Assembly: GCA_903923925.1 (NCBI GenBank)
Contig: CAIXZF010000085.1
Location: forward strand, 1-61,657
Source: an uncultured Bacteroidales bacterium
GTDB taxonomy: Bacteria > Bacteroidota > Bacteroidia > Bacteroidales > CAIXZF01
Length of the DNA: 61,657 nt
Reading direction: 5' to 3'
Below are positions 26,134 to 34,368 of the stretch, piece after piece. The notes under the pieces were generated by a model. It was given only the letters and a program-made list of their open reading frames with translations, ran no database searches and was not told the origin of the DNA. The position numbers and the translations under genes are program-made. Position 1 is the first letter of the stretch, and each line of letters begins with the position of its first letter.

Positions 26134-27846
26134 TTAATTCTTCTTTTTCTGGTCAGGATTATCTTTTTTTCCAGATCCGGCCAGCAAACTCTGATAATTT
26201 TCCGGGTTATCAACAACTTCCTTTGCTCTTGCAATTTCGGGATCACTTTCCAGTGATGCTTCAATTTTGCCTTTCTGGTAATAATACCTGGTCAACAACT
26301 CATCGCGCAAAAGTTCACTGATCTCATACCTGTTATTCTCCAGATCGTGAGTTTTACTTGCTATAAGTTTCGCTTTTAATGCATCGTATTCACTTTGAAT
26401 ATGGTCAAAATACTTTTCTTTTTCAGTATTCTTTTTAATTTCTTCCAGCATCTTCTCGGATGGCGTTTTATAATCATCAAAATTCTTAGTTTTGATGAAG
26501 CTCAGAAAGTCGCTATAAATATCATCTGTTATTATAAATTCTTTTGCACCGGCAATTGTTGTGTGTTCTTTTTTAAATTTTGTTGCAAAGTCGAAGACCA
26601 GGTATTTTGCCATAAGATTTTGAGCAATATTGCTGTATTTCTTAGGATCCATAAGAACATCAGGCTCAATACCACCGCCATCAAAAACAGTTCTGCCGTT
26701 GTGTGTTTTAAATGCTGTAATCAGTGAGTCGGGAACATGGCCTGCATTCCCTTCGGCATCTTTATGCGAATAGTCGATAGCCTGAATACAGCGCCCGCTT
26801 GGAATGTAATATTTAGCAACTGTTACCTTTACCTGCGCATTGTAACTTACAGGTAAAACATTCTGGACCAAACCTTTACCGTAAGAACGCTGACCAAGAA
26901 TAACTGCACGATCTAGGTCCTGCATACTCCCGGCAAGAATTTCTGAAGCAGAAGCACTGTTTTTATCAACAATAAAAACAACTGGAATTTCTTTATCAAC
27001 TGCCGGCATCATAGTTTTATACGAACTATTACTGCTTGCCAGCCGGCCTTTGGTATTCACGATTACCTGATCCTTATCAACAAAAATATTGGCAATATTT
27101 ACAGCCTCGTTAAGCAGTCCTCCCCCATTTCCTCTAAGGTCGAAAACTAAACCTTTCAGTTTGCCTCCTTCGCGAAGCTTTATAAAAGCGTCTTTCACAT
27201 CTTTCCCGGCATTCTGAGTAAAACTGTTTAACCTGATATACCCGATATGATCGTTCAGCATTCCACTATAAGGGATATTATCAATCTGAATATTTTCGCG
27301 TGAAACAACAAAATCCATAACAGTATCATCACGTTTAATTTTCAGCTTGATATTGCTTCCTGGCTCCCCTTTCAGGAAATTGCTAACATCATCAACACTT
27401 TTATTTTTTGTGGAGTTTCCATTGATTTCCAAAAGTACATCTCCTGCAATAATTCCGGCTTTATCTGCAGCAAATCCTTTGTAGGGTTCAGAAATTACAA
27501 TATACTCATCTCTTTTAAGGATAGATGCACCAACACCACCATATTGACCTGTAGTCATGAATTTATAGTCCTCAATATCCGACTCAGGAATGTAATTGGT
27601 ATATGGATCGAGGGTTTCGAGCATGGCATCGATGCCAGTTTTCATTAATTGACCCGGCTTAATATCATCTACATAATTAAGGTCCAGCTGTTTATAAATA
27701 TCAGAAAAAATCTCCATATTCTTGGAGACTTCAAAAAGGTTCTGAGAAAACAAGCTTGTTCCCGAAACCAGGAACAGAATAATAAAAAGGTAAAATAATC
27801 TCTGTAATCTTAGCATTCTTATGTTCATTAACAATTGGTAAAACAT
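26134..27846 (-). CDS. S41 family C-terminal processing peptidase
   Basis: 570 residues. N-terminal signal/anchor helix (~residues 14-34), PDZ domain (~100-185, YGGVGASI, GFAADKAGIIAGDVLLEING), and the S41 core with GLVFDLRGNGGGLL, the catalytic Ser in DKNSASASEILAGSM and the general-base Lys in GQRSYGKGLVQ. A long charged helical C-terminal region ends in a Lys/Asp-rich tail. Periplasmic tail-specific protease (CtpA/Prc-like). Start ATG 27846 is 4 bp after yidD; ATG 27828 (MNIRMLRL) is an alternative. It belongs to the hemD-rnpA-yidD run. Confidence 0.94.
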   Translation of the reverse strand: MFYQLLMNIRMLRLQRLFYLFIILFLVSGTSLFSQNLFEVSKNMEIFSDIYKQLDLNYVDDIKPGQLMKTGIDAMLETLDPYTNYIPESDIEDYKFMTTGQYGGVGASILKRDEYIVISEPYKGFAADKAGIIAGDVLLEINGNSTKNKSVDDVSNFLKGEPGSNIKLKIKRDDTVMDFVVSRENIQIDNIPYSGMLNDHIGYIRLNSFTQNAGKDVKDAFIKLREGGKLKGLVFDLRGNGGGLLNEAVNIANIFVDKDQVIVNTKGRLASSNSSYKTMMPAVDKEIPVVFIVDKNSASASEILAGSMQDLDRAVILGQRSYGKGLVQNVLPVSYNAQVKVTVAKYYIPSGRCIQAIDYSHKDAEGNAGHVPDSLITAFKTHNGRTVFDGGGIEPDVLMDPKKYSNIAQNLMAKYLVFDFATKFKKEHTTIAGAKEFIITDDIYSDFLSFIKTKNFDDYKTPSEKMLEEIKKNTEKEKYFDHIQSEYDALKAKLIASKTHDLENNRYEISELLRDELLTRYYYQKGKIEASLESDPEIARAKEVVDNPENYQSLLAGSGKKDNPDQKKKN

Positions 27847-27850
27847 TCAC

Positions 27851-28072
27851 TTATGGTACAGGATCATAGCCACTTCCACCCCAGGGGCCACAGGATACTA
27901 CCCGTTTAATGGTAAGCCACCCCCCTCTGAATGGTCCGTGTTTATGCAGGGCTTCAACACCGTATGCTGAACAACTTGGCGTATACCGGCAAGATGGCAT
28001 CAGATAAGGTGAAAGAGCATACTGATAAATCCTGATAATCAGAATAAAAAACTTAACGAGAAGCTTTTTCAT
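27851..28072 (-). CDS. yidD: Membrane protein insertion efficiency factor YidD
   Basis: 73 residues, the standard length. N-terminal amphipathic helix ([17 protein letters not shown]) then [21 protein letters not shown], with the conserved Cys set, and the [18 protein letters not shown] ending. Supports YidC-mediated insertion at the inner membrane. It overlaps rnpA by 20 bp, the classical rnpA-yidD arrangement. A second, unusual YidD-like protein is encoded at 33017-33481. Confidence 0.96.
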   Translation of the reverse strand: MKKLLVKFFILIIRIYQYALSPYLMPSCRYTPSCSAYGVEALHKHGPFRGGWLTIKRVVSCGPWGGSGYDPVP

Positions 28073-28451
28073 ATTCTTCGGTTAAACGTCGTAAAATTAA
28101 TATTATTTTAACCTCAGTATCTTTATAGGTGTTCAAATCCTGGCCGAGGTAAACAAAACCCACAGTCATAGATATGTTCTTCTCAATAAGGTAGTTATAT
28201 AATCCTGTTTTGTTCAGGCGGTAGGCTTCCTTGATCCGTCTTCTCATTGTGTTACGCTTCACAGCCGATTTAAAGCTCTTCTTTGTAACAGCAAACATTG
28301 CCTGTACAGGGAAATCGCTCACCAATGGAGTTGCCGACCAGACCACTTTATAAGGATATACCAGGAAACTATGACCTTTAGAAAAAAGCTGACCAATTAC
28401 TTTGCGGTGTTTTAACCGTTCATCTTTACCAAGAGTAAGAGTGGTGCTCAC
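28053..28451 (-). CDS. rnpA: Ribonuclease P protein component
   Basis: 132 residues. Protein subunit of RNase P, which matures tRNA 5' ends. Signature [22 protein letters not shown] contains the RNR-type basic helix. Start is GTG 28451: hemD's TAA ends two bases before it and the intervening out-of-frame ATG is followed at once by TGA. The 3' end overlaps yidD by 20 bp. Operon hemD-rnpA-yidD-S41. Confidence 0.95.
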   Translation of the reverse strand: MSTTLTLGKDERLKHRKVIGQLFSKGHSFLVYPYKVVWSATPLVSDFPVQAMFAVTKKSFKSAVKRNTMRRRIKEAYRLNKTGLYNYLIEKNISMTVGFVYLGQDLNTYKDTEVKIILILRRLTEEYEKASR

Positions 28452-28453
28452 AT

Positions 28454-29206
28454 TTATTTCTTCTTGCAGTTCTTTTCAATAAACTGCTCAAGCGCCATGG
28501 TCATAGAGGGTGCTGTTTTTGTAGGTGCCTGAAGGTTGCAGTTTAGTCCGGCGTCTTTTACTGCCTTTGCAGTAGAAGGGCCTACAGCACCGATCAGAAT
28601 TTCGCCCTGATCAAACTCAGGAAAATTCTTAAATAAGGACTTTACGCCGGCAGGACTGAAAAATATAAGAAGGTCGTATTTTACAATATCGATAGCGCTA
28701 AGGTCCGACTCAACAGTCTTATAGATTATTGCTTTCTTATATTCAATAAGATGTTTGTCGAGGAGCTTTGGAATTTCGTTTTTCGAAATATCAGAACATG
28801 GAAGAAGATATTTCTCGGTTTTATGTTTCTTAATAACATCAAGTAATTCAGTGAATTCCTGTTTACCGTGGAAAATTTTACGCTTTCTGTATTGGATATA
28901 TTTCTGCAGATAAAAGGCTGTGGATTCAGTAAGACAGAAATATTTCATAGTATCGGGAACTTCAAAACGCAGCTCCTTTGCCATCCTGAAATAATGATCT
29001 ACAGCATTACGGCTCGTAAAAATTACTGCTGTAAACTCATTAAAATGGATCCTGTCCTTACGAAACTCCTTTGATTCAACACCTTCAATCTTTATGAATT
29101 TGAAAAAATCCACCTTAATACCATGCTTCTTCCCAAGTTCAAGGTAAGGATTTTTCTCTGATTCAGCCGGCTGAGGCTGCGAAACAAGAATGCTCTTAAT
29201 CTTCAT
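28454..29206 (-). CDS. hemD: Uroporphyrinogen-III synthase
   Basis: 250 residues. Cyclises hydroxymethylbilane to uroporphyrinogen III in heme synthesis. The family is poorly conserved, but the two-lobed pattern is clear: FTAVIFTSRNAVDHYF in the first lobe, YDLLIFFSPAGVKSLF and IGAVGPSTAKAVKDAGL in the second. Neighbours rnpA and DUF4271 are typical for hemD in Bacteroidota. A good -7 box lies about 140 bp upstream. The ATG at 29206 is preferred. Confidence 0.9.
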   Translation of the reverse strand: MKIKSILVSQPQPAESEKNPYLELGKKHGIKVDFFKFIKIEGVESKEFRKDRIHFNEFTAVIFTSRNAVDHYFRMAKELRFEVPDTMKYFCLTESTAFYLQKYIQYRKRKIFHGKQEFTELLDVIKKHKTEKYLLPCSDISKNEIPKLLDKHLIEYKKAIIYKTVESDLSAIDIVKYDLLIFFSPAGVKSLFKNFPEFDQGEILIGAVGPSTAKAVKDAGLNCNLQAPTKTAPSMTMALEQFIEKNCKKK

Positions 29207-29348
29207 CGGAGGTAAATTTTCTTCCTAAACAATTGATTTTAAATTACTTATTCTCGATTAACAACAGATAACTTAGATATGAAACATGTACTTTGTAGTT
29301 CAGTTTTATAGATCACTATACTCTGTTGCAGCTCCCAATTTTGGGGTG

Positions 29349-29356
29349 CAAAAATA
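29349..29356 (-). promoter_or_regulatory. Candidate -7 box (TATTTTTG) upstream of hemD
   Basis: TATTTTTGCACCCC on the minus strand, a very typical Bacteroidota -7 context, between the DUF4271 stop and hemD. TTTG at 29372-29375 is a possible but close -33. It predicts a 5' leader of about 130 nt. Confidence 0.5.
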
Positions 29357-29370
29357 GGGAATTTTTCAAT

Positions 29371-30273
29371 TCAAACAGGATAATTCTTTTGAAGCAATTT
29401 CCAGAAGACAAGTAAAGGCAAAATTTCAACGGTAATGAAGAATATTACCAGGTAGAAAATGGAATACTTTGATTCTCTCAATCCAATTAATAAGCCCCTT
29501 AATAATCTGTATCCGGAAGCCACTATCAGCACCAGAATTACCAAATCAAGCACCAGGAGTGAAGATGTTGCAATAAGTATTAACAACAAAGGCACAAGAA
29601 GCAGTCCCTCAATCAGGTTAAAAACAAAATGTGTAAGGATATATTCTGCCGTCAATTCATTTGTTTTAAAAATCACACCTGAAACATGAAGGACGAGAAT
29701 TTTCGACCCATAAAACACAAGTACGATGGCCATAAAAATGGCATACAAAATAAGATTACCAAATGGCATCTCGGGGATGGGAACTATTCTATAGTAATAG
29801 TTGATCTCAAAAATGAATAATGGAACTGTTAATATAAAGATTAAGAACAAGTTAACTGTTAACCTTTCGTTGTAAACATCACCTGCTCTCAACAATTGAT
29901 TAAAATACCTTCCGGTTAAAAAGGCTTTAATAATCTGGTCGAGGCGCTTTTGAAAATAGAACTGCATCCAAACGAACAATCCGAAACAGGTAAATAGTAT
30001 TAAAAAAGCCCAGTCTTTGTTCCTGGAATGCGTTTCTACTGTTGTTAATGATTTGAATTTCAGGGAGTGCGGACGGAAAAAAGTGGGGATTAAGGTAGTT
30101 TTACGGGCAGTATCGATATGATCAACAATAGATTTGTTAAGAAAGATACTGAAGGTTTGTTTCTTTATCGTATCAGCGGGCACAAGGGTATCATGAATTG
30201 CCTGTCCTGAAGAAAACAATGGCAGGGCAAACAACAAAAAAAGATTGGCCATCAGAAACAGCCAATCTTTCAT
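29371..30273 (-). CDS. DUF4271 membrane protein
   Basis: 300 residues from ATG 30273 (MKDWLFLMANLFLLFALPLF, a signal peptide); an in-frame TTG at 30306 is not favoured. A ~60-residue extracytoplasmic segment rich in Asp/Thr/Lys is followed by about six membrane helices. The layout and its place before hemD match the DUF4271 family of Bacteroidota, whose function is unknown. The first 34 bases of coding sequence form a terminator-like hairpin with a T-run. Confidence 0.82.
   Translation of the reverse strand: MKDWLFLMANLFLLFALPLFSSGQAIHDTLVPADTIKKQTFSIFLNKSIVDHIDTARKTTLIPTFFRPHSLKFKSLTTVETHSRNKDWAFLILFTCFGLFVWMQFYFQKRLDQIIKAFLTGRYFNQLLRAGDVYNERLTVNLFLIFILTVPLFIFEINYYYRIVPIPEMPFGNLILYAIFMAIVLVFYGSKILVLHVSGVIFKTNELTAEYILTHFVFNLIEGLLLVPLLLILIATSSLLVLDLVILVLIVASGYRLLRGLLIGLRESKYSIFYLVIFFITVEILPLLVFWKLLQKNYPV
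30236..30270 (-). terminator. Terminator-like hairpin at the start of the DUF4271 gene
   Basis: On the minus strand, directly after the ATG, a perfect 10-bp stem AAAGATTGGC/GCCAATCTTT (30261-30270 with 30240-30249) has an 11-nt loop and a run of seven T, three of them within the stem. It lies 49 nt past the stop of the upstream beta-barrel gene, so it could end that transcript or attenuate DUF4271. Confidence 0.5.
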
Positions 30274-30318
30274 CCTATCCTTAAGCTTTTGCACAAATAG
30301 TATCAATGTTCTGATCTG

Positions 30319-31065
30319 CTAAAATGAAAGTAGAATTCCCAAATTTATTCCTATGAAACTGAGGCTTTTAGGAATTCCCATAGATTCTTTGGAGAACATC
30401 ATATTATACCTGGCGTCGAACATAACATTCAGATTATCAGTTACACCATACAAGAACCCTAAATTCGGGGCAACCCCTGGTTTTGTTTCCTGATCATCAA
30501 ATTCGGTTCTGAGATTTAACAACTCATCCTGACCAGTTACCGGGTTTGAATATAGTGTTGGTACCGAGATCGTTAGTTTTGAATGAGCATAAAACATACC
30601 AACTCCGAGGCCGATAAATGGTTTAAATGCACCCTCTGAAAGATAGATTGTCCCCTTTAAAAGCATGGGTGATACTTTTGCACTTCCAGTGGTAATGCTG
30701 TCTGCTTTTAACTTAAAATTGAAATATCCTGTATTAAAACCTACAGAAAAGGTAGGAGCCATAAAATATTCAGCTTCTACGTCAAGTCCCATGCCGGTTT
30801 TGTAGGCAGTCCCGAAATCTCCCATTGGAAGCCCCAGGAAGAGTCCACCACCTGCAGCTGCAGTAATACTGCTTCCTTTTCCCTTTTTCGATTTTGATTT
30901 TGATTTCGGTTTTCTGCGTTTTTTCTTCTTTGCCATTGCGAAATACTCTTCCGGCGAAGAAATACCTTCAGTGCTGATTCGCTTCACCGTAGTGCCAGCA
31001 GTTCCTGTTTCAGTAAAACTGAAAACCAGGATTGCTATAAGGAACAGGAAAAAACTTTTTTTCAT
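30319..31065 (-). CDS. Outer-membrane beta-barrel protein with Lys-rich N-terminal segment
   Basis: 248 residues. Signal peptide MKKSFFLFLIAILVFSF with cleavage near residue 23. Residues ~44-63 are a very basic run (KKKKRRKPKSKSKSKKGKG). An ~8-strand barrel follows, with alternating strands such as GLDVEAEYFMAPTFSVGF, FKPFIGLGVGMFYAHSKL and LNVMFDARYNMMF, and ends with a terminal aromatic (LLSF) as usual for barrels. Resembles the porin-family OMP_b-brl type. Function unknown. The stop is 45 bp before the DUF4271 ATG. Confidence 0.78.
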   Translation of the reverse strand: MKKSFFLFLIAILVFSFTETGTAGTTVKRISTEGISSPEEYFAMAKKKKRRKPKSKSKSKKGKGSSITAAAGGGLFLGLPMGDFGTAYKTGMGLDVEAEYFMAPTFSVGFNTGYFNFKLKADSITTGSAKVSPMLLKGTIYLSEGAFKPFIGLGVGMFYAHSKLTISVPTLYSNPVTGQDELLNLRTEFDDQETKPGVAPNLGFLYGVTDNLNVMFDARYNMMFSKESMGIPKSLSFIGINLGILLSF

Positions 31066-31159
31066 TTATTCTAGTATTAGTTTCCGTTTTATAAAACTCT
31101 GATATCAAGTGGTTAATTTGTTCCTGCTGCCCTATATGGTTCATTAGAATGACCAGTAA

Positions 31160-31175
31160 GGCACTTAGGGCACTT
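31160..31175. repeat. Short interspersed repeat (CACTTAG family)
   Basis: GGCACTTAGGGCACTT here resembles GGCACTTAGAGCACCT at 50169-50184, in the arm of a larger hairpin. It has an internal direct repeat GCACTT-AGG-GCACTT. The rest of the 246-bp gap 31066-31311 shows nothing I recognise. Confidence 0.35.
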
Positions 31176-31311
31176 CGAATCAATATCTTAAACAATAATA
31201 AGAACTTGTCAGCTAAATATCAATTTTGGCAAAAGCTGAAAAGGTTTATTCGCATATCTTTAACAAACAAAAATGCATAAAAAATTGAAACGGAAGCAGA
31301 AAAACTCATTT

Positions 31312-32253
31312 TTATTTAGCAACATCATTAATTAATTGCTCAAAATGGCGTCTTTGGGCACTGCTTAACTGAGTTGCCTGCTTTAATAACAGGTTATATT
31401 TCATTGCGATTTCGGGAGATACCCTACTTTTCGTATTTCCATTCAGGGAATTATAGTATTGAAAAATAAGATTCGTTGGGTATTTTCCCGACAACCTTGC
31501 CGAATAACGGCTTGCACCACTTGCATTATTTTCAACCTCAAGGTAAATTTTCATCAGGAAATAGGCTGCTTCTGTGCTCAGAATTTCGTCTCCTGAATTA
31601 CTCAGAGTTGTAAGATACTCAATACCAAGCGCTTTATCAACCTTTAATCCTAGAATACCAACAGGATTGAAAATCCAGAAGCGGTTTCCTGCCTCCGCAA
31701 TGAAGTAATTATACAGACCTTTCGTAAGCAAAAAAGGTTCGTAACCATCGGGCTGATGGGCAGATTCTTTCAGCAAGCCACTGCTCTGGTTCAATAATTC
31801 CAGCGATTTTACATAATTGCCCTTAAATATTTCGTATCGCGACCGAAGTGTATAGGATATAATCTTGCAGAAAAGCCCTTCAGACTGAGATAACTTAGCT
31901 GAACGGAGAGCAGCAGCCTCAAGGCTTGCAATTAAGTCCTTCCCATGATTATTTGATTCATCACCACTTACGATCATCCACCAATGATACTCAGCAGCAA
32001 GAATATAGCCCCAGCTTGATGCAGGATGCGTTTTTAACAGCAAATCCGCTTCATCCTTACACGACTGGAATTCAAAATGATACAAATGAACAAAACCCTT
32101 GTAAAAGTGGTTTTTAACATCAGAATCTGCAATATATGGCGAAACAGCTTGTCCGGATACAGTGGAAAGCAAAAACAGATTGCACAAAATAAAAATTCCG
32201 CTTAGTATAGCTCTCAAGGATGGCAGGATAATTGTTGCCACAAAAATAAGCAT
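31312..32253 (-). CDS. Exported helical-repeat (TPR-like) protein of unknown function
   Basis: 313 residues. Hydrophobic N-terminal segment (~residues 1-33) ending in SGQ, a likely signal peptide. The remainder is alpha-helical with TPR-like spacing (for example FYKGFVHLYHFEFQSCKDEADLLL and STEAAYFLMKIYLEVENNA). I do not recognise a named family. It is divergent from the LolA-like gene, the two promoters sharing about 50 bp, which suggests a common envelope role. Confidence 0.65.
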   Translation of the reverse strand: MLIFVATIILPSLRAILSGIFILCNLFLLSTVSGQAVSPYIADSDVKNHFYKGFVHLYHFEFQSCKDEADLLLKTHPASSWGYILAAEYHWWMIVSGDESNNHGKDLIASLEAAALRSAKLSQSEGLFCKIISYTLRSRYEIFKGNYVKSLELLNQSSGLLKESAHQPDGYEPFLLTKGLYNYFIAEAGNRFWIFNPVGILGLKVDKALGIEYLTTLSNSGDEILSTEAAYFLMKIYLEVENNASGASRYSARLSGKYPTNLIFQYYNSLNGNTKSRVSPEIAMKYNLLLKQATQLSSAQRRHFEQLINDVAK

Positions 32254-32254
32254 A

Positions 32255-32284
32255 TTGACCTATGCAAAATCATGATTACTTTTG
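32255..32284 (+). promoter_or_regulatory. Promoter of the LolA-like/YidD-like operon
   Basis: TTG at 32255-32257, a 19-bp spacer, then TACTTTTG at 32277-32284 (TAnnTTTG). The -7 box overlaps the in-frame ATG at 32272, so the ATG at 32305 is the better start. Confidence 0.55.
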
Positions 32285-32304
32285 TCGCTGAAAAAATATT
32301 CATT

Positions 32305-33039
32305 ATGACCCCTTACAGAACGTTCGCATCAACAGTATTAATTCCGTGCATCTTACTGATTGGCATGATCTTATGCACATCGTTTACTACACCAGCTCCG
32401 TCGAGGATTAGTTTGACTATGGAATCGAAAATGTTGTCGAAGGGTAAAGCAATGATCATTAATGCAGAAATTTATTACCAGTACGATCAGGGCAGAATGC
32501 TAACCCGCTACCTGAAACCCCTTGAATATATGTTCTTTACAAACAATAAAGGAGAAGCTAAAATTTATTATCCTTCCACAAATGAAGTAATGATGAGGCA
32601 AAGTGCTGAATTTAATTCTGAAAATGGCTTATTATTCTTCTTCTTATCAAATAAACTCAGCGATTTAGGCCTTCAGGAAACCGGGTTTAAAATAACAGAC
32701 ACCCGTTTCGAAGGTGGCCTTGTAATTTCATCCTGGAGCCCTCCCGGCGAACTGCTTAAATATTATTCAAAAGTGGAACTGGTTCACGAAAATTACAGGC
32801 CGATTTATATTGCCTACTACGACAACAAAGGCAAAGTACGGCAGAAGATCTTCTATTATGAATATTCGTCATTCACCGACTTCAGCCTGCCTTTAAAGGT
32901 GGTGCAAACCGATTTCATGGCCAATGGAGACTCTACAATCACTAAAATTACTTATTCTGATATAAAAGTTGCGGAAAAGGCAACAAGTACGTTTTTCAAT
33001 TTTAAAATTCCGGTGAATGCTAAGGTTAAAAAGCAATAA
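32305..33039 (+). CDS. LolA-like periplasmic lipoprotein-carrier domain protein
   Basis: 244 residues from ATG 32305. Signal peptide MTPYRTFASTVLIPCILLIG. The body is beta-rich with the LolA/LolB/outer-membrane-lipoprotein-sorting pattern: successive strands RYLKPLEYMFFTNNKGEAKI, NEVMMRQSAEF, FKITDTRFEGGLVISSW, YSKVELVHENYRPIYIAYYD and LKVVQTDFMANGDSTITKI, then FNFKIPVNAKVKK. Likely binds acyl chains of lipoproteins or other lipids in the periplasm. The stop overlaps the YidD-like start by 23 bp. More divergent than housekeeping LolA; it may serve a dedicated cargo. Confidence 0.7.
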   Translation: MTPYRTFASTVLIPCILLIGMILCTSFTTPAPSRISLTMESKMLSKGKAMIINAEIYYQYDQGRMLTRYLKPLEYMFFTNNKGEAKIYYPSTNEVMMRQSAEFNSENGLLFFFLSNKLSDLGLQETGFKITDTRFEGGLVISSWSPPGELLKYYSKVELVHENYRPIYIAYYDNKGKVRQKIFYYEYSSFTDFSLPLKVVQTDFMANGDSTITKITYSDIKVAEKATSTFFNFKIPVNAKVKKQ

Positions 33040-33481
33040 AACTCTGCTCATTTCTGCAATTATTCTATTGCATTTTATAGCTTTTTCGCAAAAACCGCCG
33101 ATAAAAACTACCAGCGATTTTTTTCGTCAGCAGAATTTCAGAAATCCGGTATATGAACAGCATAAACGATCTTTTCTCTGGCTTAAAACCAGCAGTCCGA
33201 TTATAAGATATAATCCGGTGAGCCTGGGATTCGGGCTGGCAATGTATACCTATCAGAATGTAATTTCTCCTCAATTTTCGGCAGGTTGTTTATATTCGCC
33301 ATCCTGCTCTGAATACAGCAAGACATTAATAAAGGAGAATGGTCTGATTAAAGGTATACTGTTTACTGCCGACCGGCTTACCCGATGTAACAGGATGGCA
33401 GCTGAGGATATCAAAAAAAGTTATTTTGATCATAAAGATCATAAAGTGCATGAATCTACCGATATCTATCACGTCCATTAA
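33017..33481 (+). CDS. Exported YidD-like protein
   Basis: 154 residues, twice the length of normal YidD. N-terminal signal-like helix (MLRLKSNKTLLISAIILLHFIAFSQ), a ~45-residue linker, then a YidD-type core: YTYQNVISPQFSAGCLYSPSCSEYSKTLIKENG and a following TADRLTRCNR. The C-terminal tail is His/Asp-rich (KSYFDHKDHKVHESTDIYHVH). Unlike yidD at 27851-28072 it is not next to rnpA but lies between the LolA-like gene and a TPR/membrane gene, overlapping both (23 bp and 1 bp). The core would lie outside the cytoplasm if the N terminus is a true signal peptide. Function unknown. Confidence 0.75.
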   Translation: MLRLKSNKTLLISAIILLHFIAFSQKPPIKTTSDFFRQQNFRNPVYEQHKRSFLWLKTSSPIIRYNPVSLGFGLAMYTYQNVISPQFSAGCLYSPSCSEYSKTLIKENGLIKGILFTADRLTRCNRMAAEDIKKSYFDHKDHKVHESTDIYHVH

Positions 33482-34368
33482 TGAATATGGCCCGACTTAT
33501 ACTTCTGATATCATCCTTATTCCTTTGGGGTTCAATAGCATTCAGCCAGAACAGCGGCAATGATTCTCTTACCCGAAACGACCTTGGATTCATTAATTAT
33601 CTGATTGGAAAATCACAGTATGATGATGCTATTTATGTACTTGAAAAACATATCCTTAAGCCCGGTCTTACACCGAACACCCACGACACTCTGAACCATC
33701 TTTTAGGATGGTCGTACTATTCAGTTAAAAAACTTGATGCATCTTCGGCCGCCTTTGATAAAGTTTCCAGATCATCTGCTTCATATCTCAAAGCCAGGTT
33801 TTTCTCATCCTATAACCAGACATTTCTAGGGAATTACAGCAGATCTGCTGCTATGCTCGACAGCCTTGAATTACCGGAACCCTGGCAAAAAGAACTTCAA
33901 GGATTTCAAATGGCGGGTATCAGCCTGCTGAAAAGAGATACTGCAGCATTTAGAAAGTACGCAGGCAGTTTCACCAACGAATTTTATTCACTTGCCACCG
34001 AAGAACAAAGTTTCAGGGATTATTCCACTAAAATCAGCCAATTCAGGAAGAAAAGCAATTGGAAGGCAGCTGTTATTTCTGCTGTTATTCCAGGTTTAGG
34101 TAAGGTATATGCCAGAAAACTTGGAGAGGGAATTTCTTCTTTTATTATTGTTACAGCCCTGGGAGCTGTAGCCTTTGAAAATTACAGGAAAGATGGCCTG
34201 ACAGATGTTAAAACCCTGTTCTTCGGAACAATGTTCGGAATTTACTATGTCGGGAATATCTGGGGTAGTGCCATTGCGGCGCAGCGCCACAACAATCAGT
34301 TTTATTATGAAATCAACCAGAAAGTTTTATTGGATCTTCATATTCCTTTGCGGACTATCTTTAACTAA
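33481..34368 (+). CDS. Signal-peptide TPR-like protein with C-terminal membrane pair (copy 1)
   Basis: 295 residues. ATG 33481 shares one base with the stop of the YidD-like gene. Signal peptide MARLILLISSLFLWGSIAFSQ, then TPR-like helices (~25-180, for example LIGKSQYDDAIYVLEKHIL). The C-terminal third has SAVIPGLGKVYARKLGEGISSFIIV and further hydrophobic segments, recalling TM2-like membrane modules (PGLGxxYxxxxxEG). Paralogous in plan to the next gene. Function unknown. Confidence 0.72.
   Translation: MNMARLILLISSLFLWGSIAFSQNSGNDSLTRNDLGFINYLIGKSQYDDAIYVLEKHILKPGLTPNTHDTLNHLLGWSYYSVKKLDASSAAFDKVSRSSASYLKARFFSSYNQTFLGNYSRSAAMLDSLELPEPWQKELQGFQMAGISLLKRDTAAFRKYAGSFTNEFYSLATEEQSFRDYSTKISQFRKKSNWKAAVISAVIPGLGKVYARKLGEGISSFIIVTALGAVAFENYRKDGLTDVKTLFFGTMFGIYYVGNIWGSAIAAQRHNNQFYYEINQKVLLDLHIPLRTIFN

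Noticed and set aside
32272-32274. ATG start for the LolA-like protein
   Set aside because: A -7 box at 32277-32284 lies just after it; the ATG at 32305 gives a clean signal peptide.
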